From assembly GCA_011523795.1 (NCBI GenBank), contig WTFY01000010.1, positions 124,001-188,000 of the forward strand: a DNA stretch of 64,000 bases, read 5' to 3'. The translations under genes were made by a program, and so were the position numbers. A model generated the notes under the pieces. That model saw nothing but the letters and a program-made list of their open reading frames with translations. It was not told where the DNA came from and made no database searches. Shown one piece after another: positions 25,105-33,894 of this stretch. Every line of letters starts with the position of its first letter. Within the stretch, counting starts at the first letter, position 1. This DNA is from Gammaproteobacteria bacterium. GTDB taxonomy: Bacteria > Pseudomonadota > Gammaproteobacteria > UBA4575.

Positions 25105-26022
25105 ATGAATAAATCTGTTTCACTTACAGCGGTTACCGCTGTTTTTATTGCATTCCTGGTAGTGGTTCCGGTGCAGGCTGAATCGGGGTTTTATATCAGC
25201 GGCGAGTTGGGCATGAACTTTGGTGAATCACTGGATTCTAAAGGGGTTGACAACGATCGTGGAAGTGTATGCGATGAATATCTCAATCCGGGCTACTTGA
25301 TGATTGCGAGGTGTAATGAACCGCGTACAGGGGGCGATGCATGGAAGAACAGTTTCAGTTCTGACGAGGGCATTCTGTTTGGTGCGGCAATCGGATACCG
25401 CTTCGAGAATTCCCGTTTTCGAGTTGAACTTGAATACTTCTACCGCGATACCGGCTATGAAGAGACCTCCACTATCGACTTTGGCGCGGACCCGCAGACC
25501 GTTGCAAAGATCAATGATGAACTCCTGGTTGTGGCAGAGCATATTGACAGTCTCATCTCGCACAACCTGTTTGCCAATGTGTACATGGATTTCGAGAACG
25601 ATAGTCAGTTTACGCCGTATATTGGGCTTGGCGCCGGCTTCGCGATGACAGATTTGGACTATGGCCTCGTGGCTCAGAGAAGGCTTGATCCGAATACTAT
25701 CTTTACCGTGCCGGATACACTGCCCGATGTAAGAAATAGACTAGCCGGCACGGCTACTATTGCGGACAAGGAGTTGGACGATACACTGTTCGGTTACCAG
25801 GTGATGGCTGGCGTGGACTATGCACTCACGGAATCGCTGCTGCTTGGGGTCAAGGCGCGCTGGGTCAGCTTCAACTCCTTCAAAGATGGCAGCGACTACG
25901 ATAGTCTCCGCAGCCACCCACCCAATCTTCGTCTGGACGGCAGTGAGCCCGTGGCATATGAAGTAAAGATCGATGATATCGAAATGTTTGGGGTCAGCAT
26001 GAACCTCAAGTACCAGTTCTGA
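25105..26022 (+). CDS. Outer-membrane beta-barrel protein, paralogue 1
   Basis: 305 residues with signal peptide (VVVPVQA-ES) and a small barrel of the surface-antigen/opacity type. Amphipathic strands alternate with loops; FRVELEYFYRDTGY, SHNLFANVYMDF, FTPYIGLGAGF and DTLFGYQVMAGVDYAL are barrel motifs shared with the paralogues at 41572 and 42697. It ends NLKYQF, a BAM-recognised C-terminal Phe. RBS AGGAGGGG precedes the ATG at 25105. Function unknown; strands are conserved while loops vary between paralogues. Confidence 0.88.
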   Translation: MNKSVSLTAVTAVFIAFLVVVPVQAESGFYISGELGMNFGESLDSKGVDNDRGSVCDEYLNPGYLMIARCNEPRTGGDAWKNSFSSDEGILFGAAIGYRFENSRFRVELEYFYRDTGYEETSTIDFGADPQTVAKINDELLVVAEHIDSLISHNLFANVYMDFENDSQFTPYIGLGAGFAMTDLDYGLVAQRRLDPNTIFTVPDTLPDVRNRLAGTATIADKELDDTLFGYQVMAGVDYALTESLLLGVKARWVSFNSFKDGSDYDSLRSHPPNLRLDGSEPVAYEVKIDDIEMFGVSMNLKYQF

Positions 26023-26463
26023 AAAGGAAAGCTTGCTCTGGTACATACACAGGGGGCTTGACAAGCAGCAGGAACTGCGCCCTTCGTCCAAGCTCGACGG
26101 GGGTGGCTTTTTGCGGGTCGGTGTAGGGCTTCTGAACAGGTTGTAGACTTCCTCCCTGTTGAAGCCCTCGATTCCCAGCCTCATCAAAAACCGTGGACTG
26201 GATACAGGTTCTGCGACCCGGTGGCCTTGGAGGCATGCAGGCCGCTTCCGGGCCGGAACAGGCGGACGGGGATGCTTTCACGCGTGTTTACGGACAGGGG
26301 TTCAGCATGACAGTTTGATGCCGGGCAGAAACGTCTGGCAGAGACGGATGCTGCGGTTCTGCATGGCGGGTGGATCGCGACCATTCTTTTCCTGGCACTC
26401 GGTCTACCCAGGATGGTTGATTCCAGTGGTTCCGGTTTCCCCTGCTGCACGACAGGGTCTCCA
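26023..26463. other. Intergenic region with second repeat copy and coding debris
   Basis: 441 nt between the barrel gene and the hipA stop. Holds copy 2 of the 36-nt repeat and minus-strand open debris (VELGRRAQFLLL), plus unrecognised sequence. No gene supported. Confidence 0.5.
26063..26098. repeat. 36-nt imperfect direct repeat, copy 2
   Basis: Partner of 24833-24868, same orientation, 33 of 36 positions identical. Lies about 40 nt after the stop codon of the barrel gene. Confidence 0.7.
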
Positions 26464-27744
26464 TCATTGCAGGCCCTTCGGCGCGCCTTCGAAAATAAAG
26501 TCATTCAGAAAGATGTGCTGAGCAAGCAGGTTGTGCTCGACTTCGGTCAACACGGCTTCCTTGCAGATGTCGTCCCATCCATCCCGGATGGTGCTGATCT
26601 GCCAGGCGATGATGTCCTTCGCCGCTTTCTCACTGAGCTGGAAATTGGGTGCGGTCTCGAGGCAGGTCGCAAGTGTGCTCGCCCGCTTGTTTCCGACGAT
26701 CAGCATCGCCTGGCTGGCCACATTGCCGGAACGGCTCTGCGGGCAGATGTCATAGGCAGGGGTCAGGGTCAGGTATTCGCCGTCCCAGAAGCCTGCATGG
26801 TTGCGGGCGTGGTCGTCCATGTTGCCGCACAGGACGTTGAACACGAGCCGTCCGTAGAGCTCGTGCAACGTCGACTTCGGCGAGGTAAATCGGTGCCGAA
26901 TGATTTCCGCAAGGTCTTCATAGCTGGCGTAACGCGCCATCATTGCATCGAGACCGAACAGGGTCAGCGCCGAGACCATCGCCTTGCGCATCCAGCCGTC
27001 TTTCGTCTTGGCGCGATCGAAACGCTCGACCAGCAGTACGTCCTTGCCGGCGACCTGTTCAAGCTGCACGGGAGCAACATTGAGCCCCGCCATGGCCGCA
27101 AGGCGCATGGCGACATACTCCGCCTTCACCATGTTGTAGGTGTCGGTCGAAGACGGGAACTTGGCGATCATCTTTGTGTCGCCATCCCGGATCATCGCCT
27201 TCGGGCGCGCGCCGCCGAGCGACGTACCGTGGAACAGCGCCTGATCGAGACCGGGCGTCAGCGGCACGCCTTGCTCGACTTTCTCGGCGGCGCTCAGCAG
27301 CTCTTCGAGCGTCGCGGTTTGGACAACGCGCGGCACGTACTCGGAAGGGGAGTGCTGGAAATCCAGCGAGCCGGTCCGGTCGGAGCCGGATTCCAGCAAA
27401 CAGGTCAGCTCGTCGAGTGCAGCGATCTCGACATCCTTGCACTTGCGTCCGAAGGTCCGGTTCAGGATGACGCGACGGCCCCACGCATCGGGCGCGGCGT
27501 CGCGCAGGCATCCGGGCATGCCCAGCCTGGCTCTGGGCGCAATCGCTCCGCTGCGCAACGGCAGTTCCGGCACGTAGATCGGAATGCGGTCTTCCAGGTC
27601 CAGATAGCTCTGGCCGTAGTTGAAGATCAGCCGCCTGCCGTCACGCGCGATGCGACCGGCGACGACCGGCATCGTCGCGCCGGGCAGCCAGATCCAGACA
27701 TAGGCCTCCTCCGGCACTTTCGTGCCGGGGCGGTCAGAAGTCAT
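26464..27744 (-). CDS. hipA: HipA-like serine/threonine kinase toxin
   Basis: 426 residues, similar to HipA (~440), the persistence toxin that phosphorylates glutamyl-tRNA synthetase in E. coli. Visible kinase elements are SLGGARPKAMIRDG (P-loop-like), MIAKFP (ATP Lys), VERFDR, the catalytic loop GNMDDHARNHAGF and the metal-binding YDICP. The N-terminal Couple_hipA domain contains GMPGCLRDAAPDAWGR. It overlaps hipB by 11 nt, antitoxin first. Variants of this family are widespread; the target here is unknown. Confidence 0.93.
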   Translation of the reverse strand: MTSDRPGTKVPEEAYVWIWLPGATMPVVAGRIARDGRRLIFNYGQSYLDLEDRIPIYVPELPLRSGAIAPRARLGMPGCLRDAAPDAWGRRVILNRTFGRKCKDVEIAALDELTCLLESGSDRTGSLDFQHSPSEYVPRVVQTATLEELLSAAEKVEQGVPLTPGLDQALFHGTSLGGARPKAMIRDGDTKMIAKFPSSTDTYNMVKAEYVAMRLAAMAGLNVAPVQLEQVAGKDVLLVERFDRAKTKDGWMRKAMVSALTLFGLDAMMARYASYEDLAEIIRHRFTSPKSTLHELYGRLVFNVLCGNMDDHARNHAGFWDGEYLTLTPAYDICPQSRSGNVASQAMLIVGNKRASTLATCLETAPNFQLSEKAAKDIIAWQISTIRDGWDDICKEAVLTEVEHNLLAQHIFLNDFIFEGAPKGLQ

Positions 27745-28072
27745 CTCTTACCTTCGTCGCCCCCGTGCGAACGGATTGCGGCAGCAGGGTGAGCTTGTCG
27801 CGTTCCATCGACAGATGGCGCGTTAGGGTTGTCGGTTCGGATTCAAACAAGCGCAGCCCGACAATGGCGGCCGCCTCGAAGGCCGCACCGATGGAGGAAC
27901 CCATTTCGCCTTTCTCGATGCGGTGCACGAGGCCACGCGAAATCCCGGCACGTTCGGCGACATCGGCGACCGTGAGACCGCGTTCGATGCGCGCGTTACG
28001 GATCATCAGCCCGAGAAGCTCTGCGGCTTCTCGGGTATAGCGGGAATAGCTTCTGTGTGTGGGCTTCGCCAT
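27734..28072 (-). CDS. hipB: HipB-like XRE antitoxin
   Basis: 112 residues. XRE helix-turn-helix at about residues 20-70 (LGLMIRNARIERGLTVADVAERAGISRGLVHRIEKG). The start is the ATG at 28072; an in-frame GTG one codon earlier is also possible. It is the first gene of the hipBA pair and presumably represses the operon through the AT-rich upstream region. Confidence 0.9.
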   Translation of the reverse strand: MAKPTHRSYSRYTREAAELLGLMIRNARIERGLTVADVAERAGISRGLVHRIEKGEMGSSIGAAFEAAAIVGLRLFESEPTTLTRHLSMERDKLTLLPQSVRTGATKVRDDF

Positions 28073-28478
28073 CACGATTTTGATTCATAAATAGACTGCT
28101 AAGGGCTTTTATGTATTATTTATAGATCATTCTAGCAGATTTCGAGCAGACTGGAAAGTTTGGGTTCAACAGATAGACCGTGAAATGGCTTAATGATCCG
28201 CGTATAGAACATATAGCGTTTGAGCCGCTGTAATAAAGCCGATGTGTTGGTTCAAAGCCAAAAGATGCGCGGGCAGGAACTTGCAGTCCCTGCACATTCA
28301 ATAACTTGAAGCACCTGTGCTGGCATGGTAGGGTCTGTCGCTGTAGTGTCCTCACTCGGAAAGTCCTGCAACACCGGGTACAGGCAGCGCACGGAAACTG
28401 GGCATAACCGAGGGGCCTGTTGGATGACCGGTGTTTCAAGCCGGGCCTGAAACAGCCCTCGAATCAGGGGAGGCCCCG
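28073..28478. other. Intergenic region with hipBA control elements
   Basis: 406 nt. The first 70 nt are AT-rich and contain CTGCTA (28096-28101) and its inverse TAGCAG (28133-28138), framing a stretch with a TAGAAT extended -10-like hexamer reading toward hipB. This is a plausible HipB operator/promoter. The rest has no recognised feature until the RBS of the methyltransferase gene. Confidence 0.4.
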
Positions 28479-29351
28479 ATGCAAAGCGGCTCCGACTTTT
28501 CGGGCATCAATGAGGCCAAGCACAGGATGGATCATATCTATGATCACTGTGATCCGCGGCTTTACTGCTCCACGCTTGAAGACCTGAACTACTCCATCCC
28601 CGACAGCGCCAAGCTGATCTGCCAGGCGCTGATAGAACAGCTGCGCGAGGTCCGGAATCGTGACACCGTACACGTCGTCGACCTGGGTTGCTCATACGGG
28701 ATCAATGCCGCCTTGCTGCGGTACGACCTGTCGATGGAGGACCTGTATGCGCGCTGGGACATGGATCATCGTGCAGAGGATTCGTGCAGGGAGATCATCC
28801 GGTCGGACCAGGAATTTTTCGAAAACATGCATCAGGACGGCAAGCTGGAAATCATCGGGATTGATCCGGCCCGGAACGCGGTCAACTTTGCCGAGGAAAC
28901 GGGCTTGGTGGATACGGGACTTGCGGTGGACCTGGAGTCCGAGCCCGTCTCAGAGCCTGTCGAGGACGGCCTGGCCTCCACCGACCTGCTGATGTCCACC
29001 GGTTGCGTGGGGTACGTGACGGAGAAAAGTTTCGAGCGCCTGATGCCGGCGGTCTCCCGGGAACCGCCCGCATGGATCGCCAATTTCGTACTTCGGATAT
29101 TCCCCTACCAGCCGATCCAGGATTGCCTGGCATCATGGGGGTATGAGACGGAAAAGCTCGAGGACAGAACCTTCCTGCAGCGCAGGATGGCTTCCCCCGA
29201 TGAGCAGGAAAAGGTCATCAGGCAGCTCAGGGACCGCAACATCGATCCTTCAGGGCAGGAGGCGGACGGGAACCTCGTGGCAGAGTTTTTCCTGTCGCGC
29301 CCCACTGAGGAAGTCCAGCAGCAGCCGCTCCATCAACTTCTCCAGCCTTAG
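28479..29351 (+). CDS. SAM-dependent methyltransferase-like protein
   Basis: 290 residues. Class-I methyltransferase motif I is VVDLGCSYGINAALL (about 66-80), and an acidic post-motif IIGIDPARNAV is visible (about 120-130). STDLLMSTGCVGYVTEKSFERLM resembles a motif IV/V region. The ATG at 28479 is preceded by AGGGGAGG with 5-nt spacing, so the longer frame was rejected. Related to small-molecule methyltransferases. It has no clear operon partner; substrate unknown. Confidence 0.82.
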   Translation: MQSGSDFSGINEAKHRMDHIYDHCDPRLYCSTLEDLNYSIPDSAKLICQALIEQLREVRNRDTVHVVDLGCSYGINAALLRYDLSMEDLYARWDMDHRAEDSCREIIRSDQEFFENMHQDGKLEIIGIDPARNAVNFAEETGLVDTGLAVDLESEPVSEPVEDGLASTDLLMSTGCVGYVTEKSFERLMPAVSREPPAWIANFVLRIFPYQPIQDCLASWGYETEKLEDRTFLQRRMASPDEQEKVIRQLRDRNIDPSGQEADGNLVAEFFLSRPTEEVQQQPLHQLLQP

Positions 29352-29568
29352 CGCACGACAACCTGCCGGCTCAAGATTCGCTGCGAACCCGGCGTACTCT
29401 CACAGTGTCTAACCAAGAGGGAAGGCGATACCGGCCCGGGGATGAGTGGCTTCCCCATGATCGGGGCCATGGAGATCGCCTGACAGGCCGCCCAGTGATG
29501 GTGACAAAAACCGGCACATGGCCAGGGACTTGACACCTAGGCTGTTTTGCCAGAGGCTCTAAAGTGGA

Positions 29569-30132
29569 ATGAAAACAGCATCCGCGAAAATTATCCAGCG
29601 CCGCATATTTGCCATCGTGGCGATCATGGGAGCGATTTTGTTTTTCGGTTACGATCTTGTGGATGATGCGTTTTTCGGGCACGAATACTTCTCGGTTCAC
29701 TTTATTGTCGAGTTATGCGTATTTGTTGGTGTATCCATTGCACTCGTAATCAATACTCGGGACCTGTTTCATTTGCGGACACTCTTGGAGCAGGAGAAGA
29801 AGCTAAACCAGGCACTGTCAGGAGCGCTTGCTGATAGCATCAATGCGCAACTGGATGAGTGGCGGATGACCCATTCGGAAAATGAAATCTCGTGGCTCAT
29901 TATCAAGGGCTACAGCTTTTCCGAGATTGCCCTCTTGCGCGGCGTCAAGGAGAACACCACCCGGTTCCAGGCTACCTCTATCTATACGAAGGCGGGTGTC
30001 AAGGGCCGCGCTGAGTTTGTCGCCGAGGTTATCCAGCCGCTGTTACTGACCATTCCTGAAGAACTTTCGACGCTCGAGCAGCAGCAGGAGGCCCGCACCA
30101 AATCGCACTGCAAGCCCGGCCATATCCAGTGA
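29569..30132 (+). CDS. Membrane-anchored LuxR-type transcriptional regulator
   Basis: 187 residues. Two hydrophobic segments (about residues 12-28 and 43-62) are followed by a short coiled-coil-like stretch (LRTLLEQEKKLNQALSG) and a C-terminal LuxR/GerE helix-turn-helix (about 100-165). In the HTH, NEISWLIIKGYSFSEIALLRGVKENTTRFQATSIYTKAGVKGRAEF follows the family spacing, although the usual Thr-Val-Lys-x-His is altered. The signal would be sensed in or near the membrane. No adjacent target is obvious. Confidence 0.8.
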   Translation: MKTASAKIIQRRIFAIVAIMGAILFFGYDLVDDAFFGHEYFSVHFIVELCVFVGVSIALVINTRDLFHLRTLLEQEKKLNQALSGALADSINAQLDEWRMTHSENEISWLIIKGYSFSEIALLRGVKENTTRFQATSIYTKAGVKGRAEFVAEVIQPLLLTIPEELSTLEQQQEARTKSHCKPGHIQ

Positions 30133-30267
30133 CTCATCAAGGTTTTTTTGTCTGATGTAACGGCTGGCAGGCATAACGCCTGAGGTTACGCTGCCGGAAA
30201 GCCTGTTTCGACAGACAGGCGCATCCTCGTCCCCGGCCATACACGCCCCTGTCCGCTACCTCGGAGA

Positions 30268-31122
30268 CTATTCCCGGAGCGTGCCGAAAACGCCTCGGAG
30301 TCGACCCTGCTCAAACTTGCCGGCCGCCCCCTCATGCTCATCACCGTAAAATGCACCGTCAATGAAATCCGACCCGTTTTCATGATGAAACGCACCATCT
30401 ACGATATCCAGCCCCCGCCACGCCATGTTGCTGTGACCTTCCGTCAAGTTCGTGAAGTCCACATCAAGTGTGGCGGAACCAAAGTCGGCCTCAAGTCGCA
30501 CGTCGCCGCCTGCCGGTGTACCGAGAGAATCTTCATTTTTGTCATACGCGCGCAGGCTGCCTGACCACACCGCTGAACCACTCGCCGGATTCACGCCTGT
30601 AGGTGTGCCTTCGGTTTGCAATGAGTACGGTAGAACTCCGTCGTTGTCATCATGAATTCCGACTCGGAACAGGGTTTGGCCTCCTCGACGCGCCCAGAAG
30701 CCCCAGTTATCAAAAGAATAGCTTGTTCCTGCCCTGAGAAACTCTCCCTGTTCAGTGAGAGACAGCCCGGAGTCACTGCTAAGGGCGTAGATTTCATCAG
30801 GTAATTCACTGGTACGATCCCCGTCGCCGTCGCCGTCGCCGTCGCCATCCCCATCGCCGTCACCATCGCCATCCCCATCGCCGTCACCATCGCCGTCACC
30901 ATCGCCGTCGCCATCGCCATCGCCGTCGCCGTCGCCGTCGCCATCGCCATCGCCATCGCCGTCGCCGTCGCCATCGCCATCGCCATCCCCGGGAGATGTA
31001 GACGAAGGGGGTGATGTAGACGTCCCGCTTCCTCCACCTCCTCCACCTCCTCCACCTCCACAACTGGTAGTGAGGAATGCAACACAACTCAGGACAAGTA
31101 AAATCAATTTTCGAATAGCCAT
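30268..31122 (-). CDS. Poly-Gly-Asp lipoprotein, TbpB-like (locus A)
   Basis: 284 residues. Lipoprotein signal with lipobox LTTSC (C21), followed by ten glycines, a Ser/Thr/Pro stretch and 29 uninterrupted Gly-Asp pairs. The C-terminal about 165 residues form a beta-rich domain ending FEQGRLRGVFGTLRE, as in transferrin-binding-protein-B-type barrels; FYGDEHEGAAGKF is also typical. The repeat looks like a flexible, highly acidic linker holding the domain away from the membrane. It shares plan and C-terminal pattern with the lipoprotein at 55302. Likely a Slam client, inferred from family. Confidence 0.85.
   Translation of the reverse strand: MAIRKLILLVLSCVAFLTTSCGGGGGGGGGGSGTSTSPPSSTSPGDGDGDGDGDGDGDGDGDGDGDGDGDGDGDGDGDGDGDGDGDGDGDGDGDGDGDGDGDRTSELPDEIYALSSDSGLSLTEQGEFLRAGTSYSFDNWGFWARRGGQTLFRVGIHDDNDGVLPYSLQTEGTPTGVNPASGSAVWSGSLRAYDKNEDSLGTPAGGDVRLEADFGSATLDVDFTNLTEGHSNMAWRGLDIVDGAFHHENGSDFIDGAFYGDEHEGAAGKFEQGRLRGVFGTLRE
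30817..30990 (-). repeat. 29-unit Gly-Asp codon repeat (hexanucleotide-type)
   Basis: 174 nt of 6-nt units (GGC/GGT/GGG plus GAC/GAT on the coding strand) encode 29 GD pairs. The third positions vary irregularly (GAC and GAT mixed), which suggests the array is not a very recent pure expansion. Unit length is a multiple of three, so changes in copy number would alter linker length but not reading frame. Confidence 0.95.
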
Positions 31123-31532
31123 GGTAGCCTCCAGTGGCGCCAGGAAAATATTTATGAATCAATTCGAGTTTTTGGCGCCCATAAGGGTGTATGCAGGAGG
31201 ACTCAACGGGTCGACCTGATCATCCGCCTATATCTTCATGGCATCCGATGACAATGAGCTATATGAGTTTTGTGATAAAGCCCGGAATATATGAGGTATG
31301 TTTGAACGGTACTGTCAAGAAATATCAGCGCATTCTGCAATTGCTGATGGTGAATGACTGTGCCGTCTTGCTGCACTCAACATTTGTGATAAACGGCAGA
31401 CTTTATAGCAAACATTGATTGTTTTCGGACTAGTCTAGTACCCTAATATTGACAAACCTGCAAGTCGGAAATTTGCACAAGCCCACAAGATGCCGGGTAC
31501 TTGTCTGGTGACCGCAAAGCGACTCGGAGCCA
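31123..31532. other. Divergent intergenic region, locus A
   Basis: 410 nt between the lipoprotein and the dioxygenase gene, AT-rich. It presumably holds both promoters. No strong hexamer pair or RNA structure was recognised. Confidence 0.4.
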
Positions 31533-32213
31533 GTGCGCAACGCTTGCCCAGTCTCGATAGTGAAAGCTGAAGGGGTAAATATCAGTCAGGCACAAAGTGA
31601 AGGTACCGTGAACTACTTTACAAAAATTAATGAGCAGGTAGACGTCAGTCCGCTACTGGGAGAACTGGACAGGTTCCCGGAAATGTGGCTTGCAGATACA
31701 AGCCGTCAACGGAAAATTCGCTGCCAGCGAAATACACAGAACATATTCCTGCGTGCAGCCAAAAAGCCTTTGCCACCCGGTGCGAAGAATGCTAACGATG
31801 TACATGGAGTTCGTTCCATGCCTGGGGCGAAAAAGTTTCCCTGTACACTGGAGTTCTGCGAGAGCGTCGCAAAAGAGCTTGATGCAGCACTCGGTCGTGC
31901 AACACTGGTAAAACTGTTACCTGGAAGCCAAGTCTATCCGCATGTTGACACGGGTTCGTATTATCGAATCAGGGACCGCTTGCATCTCGTTCTGAAAAGC
32001 ATCGGAGGAAGCCTGCTTGGAGTCGAGGATGAAACTGTGAGAATGCGAGAGGGAGAACTCTGGGTGATGGACAACAAGAAGCTGCATTGGGCAAGAAACC
32101 CGTCCGACAAGCCGCGTATACACCTGATTTTCGATCTCCTCCCCGCACCGGGACGTGGCTTTTACGCTTACCCGCAAACCGATACGCAATGCAGTGCCAG
32201 TGTTTTCGGATGA
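31533..32213 (+). CDS. Aspartyl/asparaginyl beta-hydroxylase-like 2-oxoglutarate dioxygenase
   Basis: About 226 residues. The PF05118 Fe(II)/2-oxoglutarate core is visible: LVKLLPGSQVYPHVDTGSYY (metal H..D at about YPHVD), RLHLVLKS, GELWVMDNKKLHWARN (second metal His) and PRIHLIFDL (2OG Arg). These enzymes hydroxylate Asp/Asn residues or free amino acids such as proline. The GTG start at 31533 gives the longest form; a GTG at 31608 preceded by GAAGG would give 201 residues and fits the domain better. Next to a GD-repeat lipoprotein and a toroid-like gene. Confidence 0.85.
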   Translation: MRNACPVSIVKAEGVNISQAQSEGTVNYFTKINEQVDVSPLLGELDRFPEMWLADTSRQRKIRCQRNTQNIFLRAAKKPLPPGAKNANDVHGVRSMPGAKKFPCTLEFCESVAKELDAALGRATLVKLLPGSQVYPHVDTGSYYRIRDRLHLVLKSIGGSLLGVEDETVRMREGELWVMDNKKLHWARNPSDKPRIHLIFDLLPAPGRGFYAYPQTDTQCSASVFG

Positions 32214-32283
32214 GTTATCGAGGCATCCGTCCAGGGACCTGGTGAGATTGCCGCATTACCGCATCGTCCGCCGCGGAGCATGA

Positions 32284-33894
32284 CTATCCGGCAGGTTTCA
32301 GGCGGGACATCGTGCGGCGAAGTGCTCCGGTTATACCGCCGGTATCGGGCAGCTTGTCAAACTTGATGGGACGCTGGATCTTGACGGCAGCGAGCAGGGC
32401 ATGGGCCGCAGAGTCCACTCGCACCGGGTTGTCGTAAGCCTCGGTACGCAGCGCACCGAGAACACGGTTCTTCTTGGAGATGTAGAAGGTATCGTTCTGA
32501 TCGCGAAACTGCAGTTGTCGCAATGACCGCAGCCCGCGCTGTATGGCCAGTTCATAGACGTCATGGCGGGTGTTGTCCCCAAGGGCTTGAGCCAGGGCCA
32601 CGGCATCGGCCAGCCCTTCCAGGTACACCCCGGTTGATGCCGCATGCGGTGGTCCGAAATCCGGGCGGCCCGGGTTGTAGAATCGTCCGAGCAGGTCAGG
32701 AGGCAACCCGTCCGACTGCTGCATCGACAGCAGCCAGTCGTTCATTTCCAGCACGAACTTTGCGAATTCGCGCCGGCCGGAGTGCGCAAACAGCAGGGTG
32801 CAGGCTTGCGTATGCCAGGGCACGAAGGCCGGGTTTCGTTTCTGAAGGTGCTTTTTGCGGCAACATTTGAATGCGGCCAGACACTGCTCCAGCGTGGGCG
32901 CGAAGCTTTCTCCCCGGTGTAATGCTGCGGCCCAGAACAGCAGAGCCTCTCCGGAATAAAAGTTCCAGTTCTCGCCATCGCGCTCGGCCGGGAAGAAGAA
33001 TGTCCGGAATCCGTTCTTGTCGTCGGCCATGGATTCGATGCCTGCGGCAAGCTTGGCCAGCTCCTGGGTAAACTCTGCCCGTGCCGGACTTTCCATGATC
33101 GCAAGTGCCGCGAGGGCCGCCGCACCCAGCTTGGCCCCGGTGTTTTCCACGATGGCGCCCCGCCCCTTGCCGATGTCCTTGAAGTAGCGTTTCAGGTTGA
33201 AGCGCAGGTTTCGCTGCGCGGCATCCAGCAGGGACTGGTTTGCGTTCAGCTCTCCCAGTCGCGTGATGGCCAGCGTCCCCAGAAACCGTCGAATGGCATT
33301 GTCAGCCGCTGACCCCAAGCCCCGGCTCGGCCAGTACTTGTACGGCAATGCACCGTCATTGGACATGTTTCGCAAGAACCACTGCCCGATATCATTGGCC
33401 AGTGCCGCCGCAGGACCCGGCTTGCCGTCCGTTGCCTGCTCTACCAGGGTGGACCCTCGATACAGGGCGACAGGCTTTGCATTTTTCCTGCCCGGGATCA
33501 GGAACTGCTGACCAGTGAAGGACCGCAGCTTGCCGCTTGCGAGAAACTCGTCCAGGCTGGCACCTTTCTTTTCCAGGAAGCCTTCCAGTGCCCGCTGAAA
33601 GCTGGAATTCGCGGCAATCATCCGTGTCGGGGCAAAGCGGACGACTTCTCCCTGGAAGGTCGCTTCCATGCCCAGGATGCCCCGCACGCGGTTGCAGAAC
33701 ACACGGGAGAACTGCGTCGTGTCCACGGGGTCAAACCTTTCAGCGATGCAGACCTCGATCGCATCCGTGGGGCGGGCGCGGATGCGCTTGCGCAGGTCCT
33801 TCAGGGGAACGCTGGGAATCCAGCCGCTGGACCGTGCCACGCCGTTTCTGCGTATGCAATACCAGGTCAGGGTGTCAGGAGTCATGCTGCCCAT
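32284..33894 (-). CDS. Conserved uncharacterised 536-residue toroid-like protein (paralogue A)
   Basis: 536 residues, no signal peptide or membrane segment. I recognise no named family. The N-terminal about 130 residues (TWYCIRRNGVARSSGW, IEVCIAERFDPVDTTQFS, CNRVRGILGMEA) form a separate beta-containing domain vaguely like AMMECR1. The C-terminal part (about 170-510) consists of paired helices with DGALPYKYWPS, DNAIRRFLGT, NWNFYSGEALLFW and FVPWHTQACTLLF, suggesting an alpha/alpha toroid as in glycosidase- or cyclase-type folds. It shares most of its sequence with the gene at 57757 (about three quarters identical by eye in the central part). The start MGS is conserved between copies. Probably cytoplasmic. 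Confidence 0.85.
   Translation of the reverse strand: MGSMTPDTLTWYCIRRNGVARSSGWIPSVPLKDLRKRIRARPTDAIEVCIAERFDPVDTTQFSRVFCNRVRGILGMEATFQGEVVRFAPTRMIAANSSFQRALEGFLEKKGASLDEFLASGKLRSFTGQQFLIPGRKNAKPVALYRGSTLVEQATDGKPGPAAALANDIGQWFLRNMSNDGALPYKYWPSRGLGSAADNAIRRFLGTLAITRLGELNANQSLLDAAQRNLRFNLKRYFKDIGKGRGAIVENTGAKLGAAALAALAIMESPARAEFTQELAKLAAGIESMADDKNGFRTFFFPAERDGENWNFYSGEALLFWAAALHRGESFAPTLEQCLAAFKCCRKKHLQKRNPAFVPWHTQACTLLFAHSGRREFAKFVLEMNDWLLSMQQSDGLPPDLLGRFYNPGRPDFGPPHAASTGVYLEGLADAVALAQALGDNTRHDVYELAIQRGLRSLRQLQFRDQNDTFYISKKNRVLGALRTEAYDNPVRVDSAAHALLAAVKIQRPIKFDKLPDTGGITGALRRTMSRLKPAG

Noticed and set aside
29530-29563. TTGACA promoter for the LuxR-type gene
   Set aside because: The -35 is perfect but no -10 lies at 16-19 nt; the nearest AT-rich hexamer is 22 nt away and too close to the start codon.
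30817-30990. Possible CRISPR or satellite array
   Set aside because: Units are 6 nt with no spacers and lie in frame inside a lipoprotein; it is a codon repeat.
30817-30990. On/off phase-variation tract
   Set aside because: Unit length is a multiple of three, so slippage cannot shift the frame; only linker length could vary.
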